A DNA stretch of 64,000 nt from Natronoglycomyces albus (GTDB taxonomy: Bacteria; Actinomycetota; Actinomycetes; Mycobacteriales; Micromonosporaceae): positions 3,534,001 to 3,598,000 of the forward strand of contig NZ_CP070496.1 in the NCBI RefSeq assembly GCF_016925535.1, read 5' to 3'. Position 1 is the first letter of the stretch; every line of letters begins with the position of its first letter. Shown piece by piece: positions 36,098 through 45,055 of this stretch. The position numbers and the translations under genes were made by a program. The notes under the pieces were generated by a model that was given only the letters and a program-made list of their open reading frames with translations, had not been told where the DNA came from and did not search any database.

Positions 36098-37909
36098 CTA
36101 ATCCATGACCGAAGCCGAACCCCGGCTTTGGGATAGCAGGTGATTGAGTCCCTGTTTCGACGCAAGCACCAGCAAAGTTTGCCCCATTCGCAGCGGCTGC
36201 CCTTTGGAGAAGGCGGGATTGGCCATCGGGTCCCAATGTTCCTTGCCGGTGGGTTGGCGGATCGCCAACAGCCGCGTGTATTCGACCTCGCTGACATCGG
36301 CGGCGTAAGCACCGTCGAGGGCGGAACCACCTTGGATCTTCACCTGGCAAATGTAGATCGCCTGATGACGTACCGGGATCGTCTCCAGGATCGTGTCTTC
36401 GGTCATCGTCGCGGCGAAGGCACCGGCCACCACGCGCGGCACGCTGTATGAGGAACGAATGTTGAGTTCTTCGCGCAGCGAGCGCGCCATTTCCGACTCG
36501 TAGATGCGCAAGGCCACATGCAGGTCCTCTTTGAGCTGCATGCCGTTGAGTGCCGCCTCCAGGTTCGCCTCGTCGGTGGAGGTCAAGGCCGCCAGGGACT
36601 TGCAGCTTTGGATGTGCGCCGCCTCCAAGATTTCGGGCTGCCCAGCTTCGCCGAACAGAACGTGCGCCCCGCATTGACGTGCGGCCCTCACTCCTGTGGC
36701 TTCCCGGTTGCGGTCAATGGCGACGACTTGGACGCCTTGTTCGCGCAGTTGCTGCACCACGCGGGTACCCACGTTGCCCAGTCCGACGACGATCACGTGG
36801 CCCCGGATCGGGTACACCAGTTGGCCTTCGTCCAGCGACATCCGGCGGGTCACGAGCGCCTGGACAATGGCGCCGGTGACGACGGGGATCAAGAGGGCAC
36901 CGGACATCGCCACAACTCCGTGGGCGAGCTTGGTCCATTTGGAGGCCTCAATGTCGGGGTCGATGCCGCCGGCTGCGGTCAACGTGACGATGTAGAGGGC
37001 GTCCCACCAGTTTTCGGGTTCGGCCTCGGTGGCGTCGAAGTGGTTGAGCATCCACACGCCGCCGATGACGATCACCAACAAGATCACGGCGGTGAGGCGT
37101 AGCTTCATGTCAAAGACGCGCCGCGCCATTTCCCACGACCGGATGAGGAACTGCCGAGCCGAGGACTGCCGCGACCGCCACCAGGGGATTTTCGTCTCCC
37201 GTTCCAGGCGCAGGACGCGGATGCAATCTTCAAAGTCGTCCGGTAGCAACGAAAGGTGGTCATCGCGGCGGCTGGCGATGGGCCATTCTCCCGACGGACT
37301 CCCTTCGGCCTCACGCTCGCGTGACTGGGTCATGCGACGGCCCCAGATGGTGATGTCGCCGGGCGGCAATCCTCCCAGCGCCGCTGTCACGAAGGTGGGC
37401 GCGGCTAGGTCGGCATCGGACATGATCACGGTGTCGCCGCCGATGAGGGCCTTGATCCGGTCGGTGAGGTTCTGGTTGTACATCCGGATGATGATCTTGG
37501 GTCCCGGTACGGTCTCCTTGCTTCGTTGGGAGGCCGCGGAGCCGTTGCGTTGTTTGGGTATCTCCCCCAGGCTGCGGGAGACCTCACGGATACGCATCGC
37601 CATGTTGATATTGCCGATGTCGTCTTGGTTCATGAGCGCGACCGCCGTGGCATCCTGTAGCCCGGCCTCTTGCAACGACACGTCGGTTATTCCATTGCGC
37701 TCCGAAATCGTCACCAGTGAGGAGGTTTGGGAGTATTCGCGGATTTCCCGGCGGCGGCTGCCGTGGGCGGAGGGCAGCAACACGGTCACGGGGATGCCGT
37801 GGCGCTCGGTGAGCTCCTCTATCAAGAGATACGCCAGCCCGGAATCTCCGCAGACGATCACCTTTTGCGAAGCTGCGGCTAGTTCGGGATGGTTTATGCC
37901 GGGGTTCAT
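36098..37909 (-). CDS. CASTOR/POLLUX-type ion channel protein with two TrkA-N-like domains
   Basis: 603 residues from the ATG at 37909 (GAGAAA upstream); the frame runs on to 38167 but would overlap the divergent gene at 38055. An N-terminal nucleotide-binding region starts VIVCGDSGLAYLLIEELTE. Two helices (LTAVILLVIVIGGVWML and LAHGVVAMSGALLIPVVTGA) flank a pore loop reading TLTAAGGIDPD, which departs from the TVGYG-type K+ filter. A second Rossmann domain has GHVIVVGLGNVGTRVVQQL (GxGxxG), followed by a RCK-like C-terminal part. Plant homologues of this kind are nuclear cation channels; the bacterial role is unknown, probably ion homeostasis. Confidence 0.8.
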   Translation of the reverse strand: MNPGINHPELAAASQKVIVCGDSGLAYLLIEELTERHGIPVTVLLPSAHGSRRREIREYSQTSSLVTISERNGITDVSLQEAGLQDATAVALMNQDDIGNINMAMRIREVSRSLGEIPKQRNGSAASQRSKETVPGPKIIIRMYNQNLTDRIKALIGGDTVIMSDADLAAPTFVTAALGGLPPGDITIWGRRMTQSREREAEGSPSGEWPIASRRDDHLSLLPDDFEDCIRVLRLERETKIPWWRSRQSSARQFLIRSWEMARRVFDMKLRLTAVILLVIVIGGVWMLNHFDATEAEPENWWDALYIVTLTAAGGIDPDIEASKWTKLAHGVVAMSGALLIPVVTGAIVQALVTRRMSLDEGQLVYPIRGHVIVVGLGNVGTRVVQQLREQGVQVVAIDRNREATGVRAARQCGAHVLFGEAGQPEILEAAHIQSCKSLAALTSTDEANLEAALNGMQLKEDLHVALRIYESEMARSLREELNIRSSYSVPRVVAGAFAATMTEDTILETIPVRHQAIYICQVKIQGGSALDGAYAADVSEVEYTRLLAIRQPTGKEHWDPMANPAFSKGQPLRMGQTLLVLASKQGLNHLLSQSRGSASVMD

Positions 37910-38054
37910 TTTCTCAGTGTATTTGTCCGGCCAAACTTCCGCTCGCCCAAAGATGTCGCCTCCAGGCATTCGACGTTGGGCCCTTGGTGGAGATGCCCGC
38001 CATATTGGCGCCACACCTCTGGGATAGCCGTCGGAAGTCGATAGCCTGGGAAGC

Positions 38055-38411
38055 GTGATCCCACTAGACCTCAAAATCTTCCGCGTCGTCGCCATCGCCG
38101 AGGCCTGCTCGTGGGCGGGTCTGCTCATCGGCATGTACTTCAAGTACCTCGGGGGAGGCAATGACATTGGAGTCGCGATCTTCGGCCCGATTCACGGCGC
38201 GCTGTTCATGGCCTACCTTCTGGCGGTGCTTGTCAGCGCCCGCCTACACTCGTGGCCGCTGAAGGAACTTCTCATTGGTGGCATCTGTTCGGTGCCCCCG
38301 TTCGCCACCTTGTGGTTCGACCATCGCGTCATGAAACGATTCCGAGCTCAGCGCGACGCCGATGTGCCCGCCCCCGGGGAGGAACCAAAACGTGCCACGG
38401 CTGACGTCTAA
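38055..38411 (+). CDS. DUF3817-family membrane protein
   Basis: 118 residues from a GTG, GGAAGC upstream, divergent from the channel gene with 145 bp between starts. Three membrane segments carry the family pattern: FRVVAIAEACSWAGLLIGMY, then HGALFMAYLLAVLV, then the Trp-Pro motif SWPLKELLIGGICSVPPFATLWFD. The tail is charged and cytoplasmic. The family is widespread in actinobacteria and of unknown function. Confidence 0.85.
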   Translation: MIPLDLKIFRVVAIAEACSWAGLLIGMYFKYLGGGNDIGVAIFGPIHGALFMAYLLAVLVSARLHSWPLKELLIGGICSVPPFATLWFDHRVMKRFRAQRDADVPAPGEEPKRATADV

Positions 38412-38501
38412 GCCTGGGTGTGTCGCGAAAAGTCACCGATATGACTGGTCGACCTCGGAATTGGTGGACGAGAGTGGCATCGACGGGCCACACTTAGAAA
38501 C

Positions 38502-39179
38502 ATGTCACTCCCAGAGGTAGTTCTTCACTTGTCAACGGAGGTCCTAGCGGACCTCAACGACGACGAGTCGTTGGCGTTTGCCTTTGCGCACGGGCCCGCC
38601 GTAGCCGAATTCGGGCAAGGCGCGGAGCTGTTGTGTGTCTGGGACCTGCCAGAGGCGCCTTCCGAACTCAACGGCGTGGCAAGCCATATCACCGTGGGCC
38701 AGTTCCATAGCCACCTCGACGAGCTCTATGCCGGGCGCGGCTGGTACGAGCCTGGCACCACGGCTTTGACCTTGGCGGCGCAGTTCAGCCACGGCACGCT
38801 CTTGGCCGATGATTCGGAGCTGGGCAGCGAGGCGCGCGGGCGCATCACTGATTTTCCGGACAAGTTGATCGAGGCTTCCGCGCAGCTTCTGCAGGAGAAT
38901 GCGGAGGCTTTGGCCAAGACGCTCATCGAGATGCCCAATGATCCGTGGCACAGAGCCCATCTGCTTGATGTGGGCCTGCACCGGGCATATGTGGCGTTTT
39001 TTGCCGCTTCCGAGGAGTTCTTTCCCGGTATTGCCCATCGGGCCGACTGGGTGCGACTGTTGGGGCTGGATGAGGGAGTGCTCGAGGCGGAGAGAGGCAT
39101 CTGGGCCTCCCTTGAGGACCCGGGTGCGCTGTCGGGCGCGTGGCGCTGTTTTGCCGAGCGGGTGCTCAAGACCGTCTAG
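38502..39179 (+). CDS. Conserved-looking hypothetical cytoplasmic protein
   Basis: 225 residues, mostly helical, acidic, without signal or membrane segment. The N-terminal part (LSTEVLADLNDDESLAFAFA, then GAELLCVWDLPEAPS) could be a degenerate nucleotidyltransferase-like fold, but no catalytic pattern is clear. The second half is all-helical (SAQLLQENAEALAKTLIEMP ... WHRAHLLDVGLHRAYVAFFA), a layout seen in substrate-binding halves of such proteins. I cannot name a function. Regular codon use and an ATG support it as a gene. It converges on the 39223-40080 gene with 43 bp between stops. Confidence 0.65.
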   Translation: MSLPEVVLHLSTEVLADLNDDESLAFAFAHGPAVAEFGQGAELLCVWDLPEAPSELNGVASHITVGQFHSHLDELYAGRGWYEPGTTALTLAAQFSHGTLLADDSELGSEARGRITDFPDKLIEASAQLLQENAEALAKTLIEMPNDPWHRAHLLDVGLHRAYVAFFAASEEFFPGIAHRADWVRLLGLDEGVLEAERGIWASLEDPGALSGAWRCFAERVLKTV

Positions 39180-39222
39180 GGTGCGTACTCTCTGAGAAGT
39201 GATCGACCCGGCCTCTCGTGGC

Positions 39223-40080
39223 TCACCCGCAGGGACGAGTCATCGCCACTGTCATGCCGCTGGCCTCGCTGAGGGTCTTGCCCACTTGCATGAGGTAGAA
39301 GTCGCCTTGGGCATCGCGATAGGCCGCGTCTTCTGCATTGTCCACTAGCCGCACCGCTTCTTCGGGCGCCAGCTGCCAGAACCGTTCCATCGCCTCGGAC
39401 GGGTCTCCGTCGAAGTCCAGTTCGGCCCAGAAGGTGGCCGCGTGCGGGGACGGCCCTTGCGCCGATGTGGGACATTCGGCAGTGCCTAGGTCGAAACGGT
39501 CGACTGAGCCGACTATGCGGGCCAGCTGGTCGAGCTCCCCCGCGACCGAGTCGGTGTCGAGGTAGGGCGCGCGGCTTTCGAATCCTTCGGCCCCTCGACA
39601 ACCCGTGTCGGCGGAAAACGTGATCTGCCCGGTGCCCACGAGCCGCAAGTCGAGGAACTCCGGCGTCGTGACTATGCCTCCGTGGTCGGACAGTGGCCGG
39701 AAATGGTAGCGGGTGTCAAGGTGCTCAAACATTCGCGCCGCCGCCTGCTCCCGATGAGCCGATTCGGTGACCACACGCAGCGATTGGGAGTGTTCGACTC
39801 CGTCACGGACCAGCGTGATCGGGCATTCTTCCAGCAGCTGCGGGGTGATGACAAAGGGGTAGGGCTGCCCGGCCAGGGCGGTCATGCCCTCGGTCATGGC
39901 CTCTTGTAGCTCCTCGACCCCTTTGGCGGCGTCTGCTTGCTCGCGCACGGTCGGGGTGCTGGCCACAAAGGCGGTTACGACGATGGCAACGGCCCAGACC
40001 GCAGTCACGGCGAGAAGAATGCGGCGGCCACGCTGGCTGGTTTGAGCAAACACAGATTCTAGTGTGCCCCAAGAGGCCAT
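39223..40080 (-). CDS. Membrane-anchored extracytoplasmic protein, hypothetical
   Basis: 285 residues from the ATG at 40080; the frame continues upstream to 40191 but with no better ribosome site. A basic stretch (QRGRR) precedes one membrane helix at about residues 21-41 (ILLAVTAVWAVAIVVTAFVA). The remaining ~240 residues should be outside the cell and contain four Cys (in LLEECP, TGCRG, TAECP and TRPCG), suggesting two disulphides. No catalytic motif or family is recognised. It is transcribed towards the 38502 gene. Confidence 0.7.
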   Translation of the reverse strand: MASWGTLESVFAQTSQRGRRILLAVTAVWAVAIVVTAFVASTPTVREQADAAKGVEELQEAMTEGMTALAGQPYPFVITPQLLEECPITLVRDGVEHSQSLRVVTESAHREQAAARMFEHLDTRYHFRPLSDHGGIVTTPEFLDLRLVGTGQITFSADTGCRGAEGFESRAPYLDTDSVAGELDQLARIVGSVDRFDLGTAECPTSAQGPSPHAATFWAELDFDGDPSEAMERFWQLAPEEAVRLVDNAEDAAYRDAQGDFYLMQVGKTLSEASGMTVAMTRPCG

Positions 40081-40592
40081 GGGCGAACTCACCCGGCGTC
40101 GACCGATGTGGTCCTTTCTCCCGCCATCGCTGCTGGCTGGCCGAAACGTCCATCTGTGGCTGCGGCCCGCGCACGCTCGATGCCTGGTCACGGCAGGGAA
40201 GTCGTTCTCTCCTCAAGGTGGGATGTTGTGACCCGTTGGTCGTGGAGTGGCTGCCGCGCGCCTGGTGGTGCTGCGGTGCGCTCCGTCGAGGAATCCCGGT
40301 GGTGCTGGATGCTCTAGATACATCGCACTCGTTGGGGTCTCGTCGTCTCCACGCCAACGGGGGTCGGTGCCGTTGGGTGAGGGCCATCTAGACCGACGCG
40401 CAGCTGCCGCGCCAGGGCCACCCCCACTACAGCCAAAAGTGTGCGTATTGAATTGGTGTCTTAGGTTGTGTACGTCAACCAACGTGCCGCATCCACGACC
40501 GGTTGCCCCAGGTCAGCGCAGGCCAGACGGGCCGATGTGGGTCAGCGGCGCGATGGTGGCCACGGTTGGTTGACGGTGATTGCCAGCTGTGG
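40081..40592. other. Gene-free stretch
   Basis: About 510 bases in which no convincing reading frame, repeat or hairpin stands out. It separates two minus-strand units and presumably includes the promoter of the 39223-40080 gene. Confidence 0.5.
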
Positions 40593-40961
40593 CTACAAGT
40601 CGCGCAGCTGTGAGTGCGTCGTGAGATATTCCTGAAAATTTTCGTTCAGTCGACTCAAGCCTTTGGCTTTGTCGCCCCAGACGCACGGTTGCATCCACCA
40701 GCCGCCCAGCGGCGTTAGGTAGAAGCGGGCTACCGGTTCACCGTCGCGATTCTCTTCGCGGTGAACGGAAATGGAGTCTCCGCGCCAGGAGCCGTACAGG
40801 TAGAAGTACTGGTTGTCGGAGAGAAACCGCCCGTAGTATTTGCCCGGTTCCACGTATGTTCCCCACAGATCATGAGTCGAGGCTCGGCTGATGGCGTTGA
40901 TCGATGGTTTGCGCCCGTTGACGATGCGCGTCTTCGGGATTCGAAACCTGTTGTGGCGCAC
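40593..40961 (-). CDS. Small hypothetical protein, second gene of a two-gene unit
   Basis: 122 residues from the GTG at 40961, which lies 1 bp after the stop of the upstream gene and has GGAGGTG just before it. Aromatic-rich strands (YVEPGKYYGRFL, QYFYLYGSWRGD, FYLTPLGGWWMQP) suggest a beta fold. The frame can be read on to 41459, but that extension overlaps the real upstream gene in another frame. No family is recognised. The unit is divergent from an XRE/DUF397 regulator pair, and such regulators often sit next to small genes of this kind. Confidence 0.7.
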   Translation of the reverse strand: MRHNRFRIPKTRIVNGRKPSINAISRASTHDLWGTYVEPGKYYGRFLSDNQYFYLYGSWRGDSISVHREENRDGEPVARFYLTPLGGWWMQPCVWGDKAKGLSRLNENFQEYLTTHSQLRDL

Positions 40962-40962
40962 T

Positions 40963-41412
40963 TCAGCCCACCTCCCGCAAAGCCGGGTCGGCGTTGGCGA
41001 CCGCTTGGGCGAGGAGCGCTTCTTGCCATTCGGTTGGGCGGCCGGAGAACGGTGTCTCCCACTCGACGCCGGTGATGCGTCCACGGGCGAACAGGATCGT
41101 GGCGACGCGAATGGCCATGCATTGGCCGCGCATCCGCAAAGCCAGGGCTGAGCCTCGTTCCGGATGCGGCGAGACGGTGAAGACCTCTGAGTTGTAACGG
41201 AACTCGACCACAGAGTCGGGTGTTGTCTTGGGCGACTCGGTAGGAGGAGTCGTGCTGGTAAACGCCAGATCTTGGCCCACCAAGGTCCGGTGGAGATCCA
41301 GCTTGGCGGCGGGTTGTTCCTCCTGATGTCCAGATGACGGACCGCCGGAGGGCGAATCAGGTTTGGGATTATCGCTACTGTGCGCGATAATGACAGGGTC
41401 GGGCGTAGACAT
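40963..41412 (-). CDS. Small hypothetical protein, first gene of a two-gene unit
   Basis: 149 residues. The first ~65 are a disordered, Pro/Ser/Asp-rich tail; the rest forms a compact domain (VVEFRYNSEVFTVSPHPE, LRMRGQCMAIRVATILF, ITGVEWETPFSGRPTEWQ). It is followed 1 bp later by the next gene. The 236-bp upstream region is shared with the divergent XRE regulator and contains a palindrome at 41576-41597, so this unit is a candidate target of that regulator. The function is unknown. Confidence 0.7.
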   Translation of the reverse strand: MSTPDPVIIAHSSDNPKPDSPSGGPSSGHQEEQPAAKLDLHRTLVGQDLAFTSTTPPTESPKTTPDSVVEFRYNSEVFTVSPHPERGSALALRMRGQCMAIRVATILFARGRITGVEWETPFSGRPTEWQEALLAQAVANADPALREVG

Positions 41413-41575
41413 CGTCTACCTCCGATTTCTTTAGAGACCGGGGCGGGCTGAGCTACCAACTACTGGCCGCCCCGGTCGGCTTATGTGAACTTCGCAAGAG
41501 GTGCCCTTTTAGAACATCTCGCCACAGACAGTAGCGTCACTCTCACGATGGTTGATAGCATGACACAATCAGAGT

Positions 41576-41597
41576 TCCGTTGCAAGATTGCAACGGA
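41576..41597. promoter_or_regulatory. Palindromic operator candidate between divergent genes
   Basis: TCCGTTGCAA-GA-TTGCAACGGA is a perfect 10+10 bp inverted repeat, 52 bp before the XRE gene start and 164 bp from the divergent gene start. A dimeric helix-turn-helix protein such as the adjacent XRE regulator would fit it. Confidence 0.7.
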
Positions 41598-41648
41598 TAG
41601 TTTCCGCGATTTGTTTATTTTTGCCAGAAATGTCAGGAGAGGGTCCAC

Positions 41649-42509
41649 GTGAAGAGAACCGGCCCAGAGCCCAGCCTTCGCGCACAGTGGCTTGGCGAAA
41701 AACTGCGTGACCTCAGGAAACGCCTCCGGATTCCGCAAGGTGAAGCTTCCAAGCACATCCGTCGCAACCCCGGAATGCTCAGTCGATATGAGAACGGCGA
41801 GATTCCGTTCCGGCGGGAAGATGTCCTAGCCCTCCTGGACTTCTACGGCGTGTCCAACGAAATCGAACGGAACGGCCTGCTGCAACTATGTGACGACATA
41901 TGGCGAAAGGGCTGGTGGGATCAGCATCGAGATGACATGGGTAGCGAATTCATCAACGTTCCCTGGCTAGAGGCGAGAACTGATCGAATCAACACCTACC
42001 AACATCTGCTTGTGCCTGGTTTGCTTCAAACGCGCGAGTATGCCGACGCAATTATTCGGAACGAAGCGCCCAAGCGCACGCCTGAGGACCAGATTTCTCG
42101 GTGGGTTGACGTTCGAGTCGAGCGGCAAAAGGTTCTGCACCGGGAGTCACCGGTTCAACTCTCAGTCGTACTGGAAGAGGTAGCTCTTCTACGCCCAGTT
42201 GCGACCTCAGGAATTATGGCCGATCAGCTTCAGCACCTGCTCGATCGATCGCTGGAGAGCCACATCGAGGTCCTTGTCATGCCGATGAGCGGCGGTCCAC
42301 ACAAGGCTCAGTCAGGGAGCTTTGAACTTTTTGAGATGCCCTTCCCATACATGGACGTGACGTACATCGACACTGTTGGAGGGTCGCTCTACATCGAAGA
42401 ACCACAGGTCCGACACATCCAGGCCGTGTGGGACAGTGTAAGAGGCAGAGCGCTCACTGAAGAAGACTCAAGAGCCCTGATCAAGCGGCACATGGAGGGC
42501 TACCAATGA
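41649..42509 (+). CDS. XRE-type helix-turn-helix regulator with DUF5753-like C-terminal domain
   Basis: 286 residues from a GTG with AGGAGAGGG upstream. The HTH (about 12-70) reads WLGEKLRDLRKRLRIPQGEA ... MLSRYENGEIPFRREDVLAL. The C-terminal domain starts with the typical 'PWLEARTDRINTYQHLLVPG' and 'LLQTREYADAII' segments of DUF5753. It binds DNA as a dimer in the cytoplasm; members of this actinobacterial group (BldB/WhiJ-type systems) work with DUF397 proteins. The stop overlaps the DUF397 gene start (ATGA). A palindrome 52 bp upstream may be its own operator. Confidence 0.92.
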   Translation: MKRTGPEPSLRAQWLGEKLRDLRKRLRIPQGEASKHIRRNPGMLSRYENGEIPFRREDVLALLDFYGVSNEIERNGLLQLCDDIWRKGWWDQHRDDMGSEFINVPWLEARTDRINTYQHLLVPGLLQTREYADAIIRNEAPKRTPEDQISRWVDVRVERQKVLHRESPVQLSVVLEEVALLRPVATSGIMADQLQHLLDRSLESHIEVLVMPMSGGPHKAQSGSFELFEMPFPYMDVTYIDTVGGSLYIEEPQVRHIQAVWDSVRGRALTEEDSRALIKRHMEGYQ

Positions 42510-42745
42510 CATCTAGCAATCAGCCTTCGCTAGAGCGTAGTGAACTCGAAGTCATTGATTGGCATGTAAGTTCGCGAAGCTCGACCAACGGGGGCCAGTG
42601 TGTCGAAGCCGGGCCGCTGGCCGACGGTTCGGGCCGGGTCGCCGTGCGCCATTCCCACCACCCCGAAGGTGACCTCATCGTCTACACCCACCAAGAGTGG
42701 GCCGCGTTCCTCGCCGGAGCCAAAGACGGCGAATTCGACTTTTAG
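42506..42745 (+). CDS. DUF397 protein
   Basis: 79 residues. The family core is clear: WHVSSRSSTNGGQCVEAG, then AVRHSHHPEGD, then a tail ending EWAAFLAGAKDGEFDF. DUF397 proteins are small partners of XRE/DUF5753 regulators and may act as antagonists or, in some models, as toxin-like members of the pair. The gene overlaps its regulator by 4 bp (ATGA), so translation is coupled. Confidence 0.92.
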   Translation: MTSSNQPSLERSELEVIDWHVSSRSSTNGGQCVEAGPLADGSGRVAVRHSHHPEGDLIVYTHQEWAAFLAGAKDGEFDF

Positions 42746-43411
42746 CCCCACAGCTAGGCGGACCCATGTTTACGGGATTCGTTGCCTCAGGCTCATCGCA
42801 AGTGGTCACGCCTCATCCAGCCACTGACATGTCGCAAGAGTGCTGCCTCAGCGCGGTCTAGAAGTCCGTCTCTTTCCTCCGGTGACGCATCCAGCTGTTG
42901 GACAACGACGTAATCCGCTATCGGCAAGATGGTTCTCTAAGCCTAACCAAGGGCTCCATCAAGTCGCTCTGGTTGGCCGAGAGTTGATTGGACCAAGAGC
43001 TCAATACGCAGTGGCTTCGGCCCATCGGAGGATGCCACCATCGCTCTGCTGGCATCTACGACGTATTTCTCTACCGTGATATGGCTACTGTCATCCTTGA
43101 GACCCTTCTCGATGACGATGCCAAACACCGCAAGATTTACTTGCCCCTGCTTTTCCCAGGGCTGCCAATCCCGATTGGCAGCAAATAGCGTCCCCCAACA
43201 CTGGCGGGCATTAAAAAGAGGCGACACCTGGTCGGTCAGGTGTCGCCCCTATCCCACTAAGACGAACACAGTCGTCCGAGGAGAAGACCGCACAGGGATC
43301 GGTCTTCGATGAAGGTTCTGAAGGTTGTCGGATCCTGGCGCGAGGCCACCGGAGGGGACATTCACGGTTGCGAACGTCCTGACCGGTCTGTCGGCGCCAG
43401 CCAGTACGTGC
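42746..43411. other. Gene-free stretch downstream of sseC
   Basis: No gene is supported in these 665 bases. A minus-strand frame at 42943-43227 (94 codons) is open but starts inside the terminator hairpin and shows nothing recognisable. Hairpins at 43220-43247 and 43283-43307 belong to the end of the sse transcript. Confidence 0.45.
43220..43247 (-). terminator. Rho-independent terminator of the sseA-sseC transcript
   Basis: On the minus strand GGCGACACCTG and CAGGTGTCGCC pair across a 6-nt loop and are followed by TCTTTTTAA. It lies about 165 bp past the sseC stop. A further hairpin, GAAGACCG/CGGTCTTC at 43283-43307, precedes it. Confidence 0.85.
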
Positions 43412-43759
43412 CTAGGAACGGTCGACGGTCACAGTGGACTCGTTGAGTCCCTGCGAGACGGTGACTTCACTCTTACCGTCTCCGAAGCGTGAGAGCGCCC
43501 GCAGCGTCCAGTTACCTGGTGCGGCGAAGAACCGGTAACGGCCCTCCGCGCCCGTGACGACCTCGGCGGTGAACTCACCGGTGCCATCGAGCAGCCGAAC
43601 GTAGGCCCCGGCCACGGTGTTGCCGTCGGAGTCATAGACCAGGCCAGTGACGACGGTTTCGGTCTCGAGGTCAACGGCGGCTGGTAGCGCGGCATCCTGA
43701 GACGGAGCTCCGCAACCGCTGGTCTGAGTGTTAACGGGGGTGGCAGTAGCAGCAGACAT
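43412..43759 (-). CDS. sseC: SseC-type DUF1416 protein
   Basis: 115 residues from the ATG at 43759, with AAAGGAGA upstream; an earlier in-frame ATG at 43810 lies inside the rhodanese gene. It has QTSGCGAPSQ near the start and the DUF1416 domain (VVTGLVYDSDGNTVAGAYVR, then GRYRFFAAPGNWTLRAL), a Cna-B-like beta fold. In Mycobacterium such genes (Rv0814c) follow a CysA-type rhodanese and are grouped with sulfur metabolism. The same order is seen here, with 28 bp between the genes. The biochemical role is unknown. Confidence 0.9.
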   Translation of the reverse strand: MSAATATPVNTQTSGCGAPSQDAALPAAVDLETETVVTGLVYDSDGNTVAGAYVRLLDGTGEFTAEVVTGAEGRYRFFAAPGNWTLRALSRFGDGKSEVTVSQGLNESTVTVDRS

Positions 43760-43787
43760 TTCTTTTCTCCTTTTCTCGTCAGCCGGT

Positions 43788-44639
43788 TTACTTGGCATCG
43801 CCGGGTTCATCGCCGAGCGCGATCGGCACGCCTACCAGCGAGCCGTACTCGGTCCAGGAACCGTCGTAGTTCTTCACGTTCTCGAAGCCCAGTAGCTCTT
43901 GCAGGGCGAACCAGGTGTGGGAGGAACGCTCTCCGATGCGGCAGTAGGCGATAGTCGGCCGGTCGAGGTCGAGGCCAGCTTCGGTGTAGAGCTCCTTGAG
44001 CTCTTCGTTGGACTTGAAGGTGCCGTCTTCGTTGGCTGCCTTGCTCCACGGGACGCTGATAGCCGTCGGGATGTGGCCCGCACGCTGGGACTGTTCCTGC
44101 GGCAGGTGGGCCGGGGCCAGGAGACGACCGGCGTATTCGTCGGGGGAACGCACGTCGACCAGGTTGACCGCTCCGATCGCGTTGACCGTCTCGTCACGCA
44201 GGGCGCGAATGGAGTTGTCAGCTTCCTTGGCGACGTATTTGGTGCGCTCGCGCTTGGGAACCTCGGCGACGAGGTCGCGGGCATCCAGTTCCCACTTCTT
44301 GCGGCCTCCGTCGAGCAGCTTGACGTTCTCGTGGCCGTAAAGCTTGAAGTACCAGTAGGCATAGGCGGCGAACCAGTTGTTGTTACCGCCGTAGAGAATC
44401 ACGGTGTCGTCGTTGCTGATTCCGCGCTCGGAGAGCAGTTCGGAGAACTGTTCGGAGCTGACGAAGTCGCGTCGAACCGGGTCCTGGAGGTCGGTCTTCC
44501 AGTCGAGCTTGATGGCGCCTTTGATGTGGCTGGAGTCGTATGCGGTGGTGTCTTCGTCAACCTCGACGAAAACGATTCCTGCGGTGTCGAGGTTGTTCTC
44601 CGCCCATTCGGCGGTTACCAGCACGTCTTCACGGCTCAT
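43788..44639 (-). CDS. Thiosulfate sulfurtransferase (CysA/SseA-type rhodanese)
   Basis: 283 residues with two rhodanese domains. The N-terminal, non-catalytic one (about 1-140) includes HIKGAIKLDWKTDLQDP and LLDGGRKKWELD. The C-terminal one has the active-site loop AYCRIGERSSHTW, with Cys233 as the persulfide carrier. It transfers sulfane sulfur from thiosulfate to cyanide or thiols in the cytoplasm. The sequence matches the mycobacterial CysA2 (Rv0815c) style, and the next gene is sseC as in that genus. First gene of the two-gene unit. Confidence 0.95.
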   Translation of the reverse strand: MSREDVLVTAEWAENNLDTAGIVFVEVDEDTTAYDSSHIKGAIKLDWKTDLQDPVRRDFVSSEQFSELLSERGISNDDTVILYGGNNNWFAAYAYWYFKLYGHENVKLLDGGRKKWELDARDLVAEVPKRERTKYVAKEADNSIRALRDETVNAIGAVNLVDVRSPDEYAGRLLAPAHLPQEQSQRAGHIPTAISVPWSKAANEDGTFKSNEELKELYTEAGLDLDRPTIAYCRIGERSSHTWFALQELLGFENVKNYDGSWTEYGSLVGVPIALGDEPGDAK

Positions 44640-45016
44640 ATGTGCTAACTCTCCTAAGTAGAGGGTCGAAAGATAGGGAAAGCGAATTTCCTGTGTTTAC
44701 GCGTTTCTAATCTTGGGGTTCGATCCATAGGGGGTTGCTCCAACTGGTTGTCAGGTGGTTCGAACTGTTCAGGTGAAGCCGGTTGGCTTCTCTGTGACGG
44801 GTTGCGAATCCACGTTGATCATCACCGCGCAACACCACTTATGGCGATCCCCGGGGGACCGTGGCGTCACCTATGAAGAGGGTATTGAGATACGGAGACT
44901 TGGCCCCGCTCGCAGCCATAATGGCAGGAGCAAGGACTCACTTGTCTACGTAGGAAGATTGGGCAGAAACCCAGAATCCGGATTCTCGATACACCAGTAC
45001 TCGCTGTGACGCCTCT

Positions 45017-45055
45017 GGCGGCTCATACAGCCGCCCGGGCAGCCTGAGGGCTGCC
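45017..45055. terminator. Two tandem short hairpins
   Basis: GGCGGCT-CATAC-AGCCGCC (45017-45035) is followed at once by GGCAGCC-TGAG-GGCTGCC (45038-45055). Pairs like this often end transcripts, though no clear gene reads into them. They may mark a decayed or unrecognised gene. Confidence 0.45.

Noticed and set aside
40962..41459. Upstream extension of the 40593-40961 gene
   Set aside because: It overlaps the real gene 40963-41412 in another frame. The GTG at 40961 has its own GGAGGTG site.
44660..44760. GGTTCGATCC, resembling a tRNA T-loop
   Set aside because: No matching acceptor or anticodon stem could be built around it; no tRNA was found anywhere in the window.
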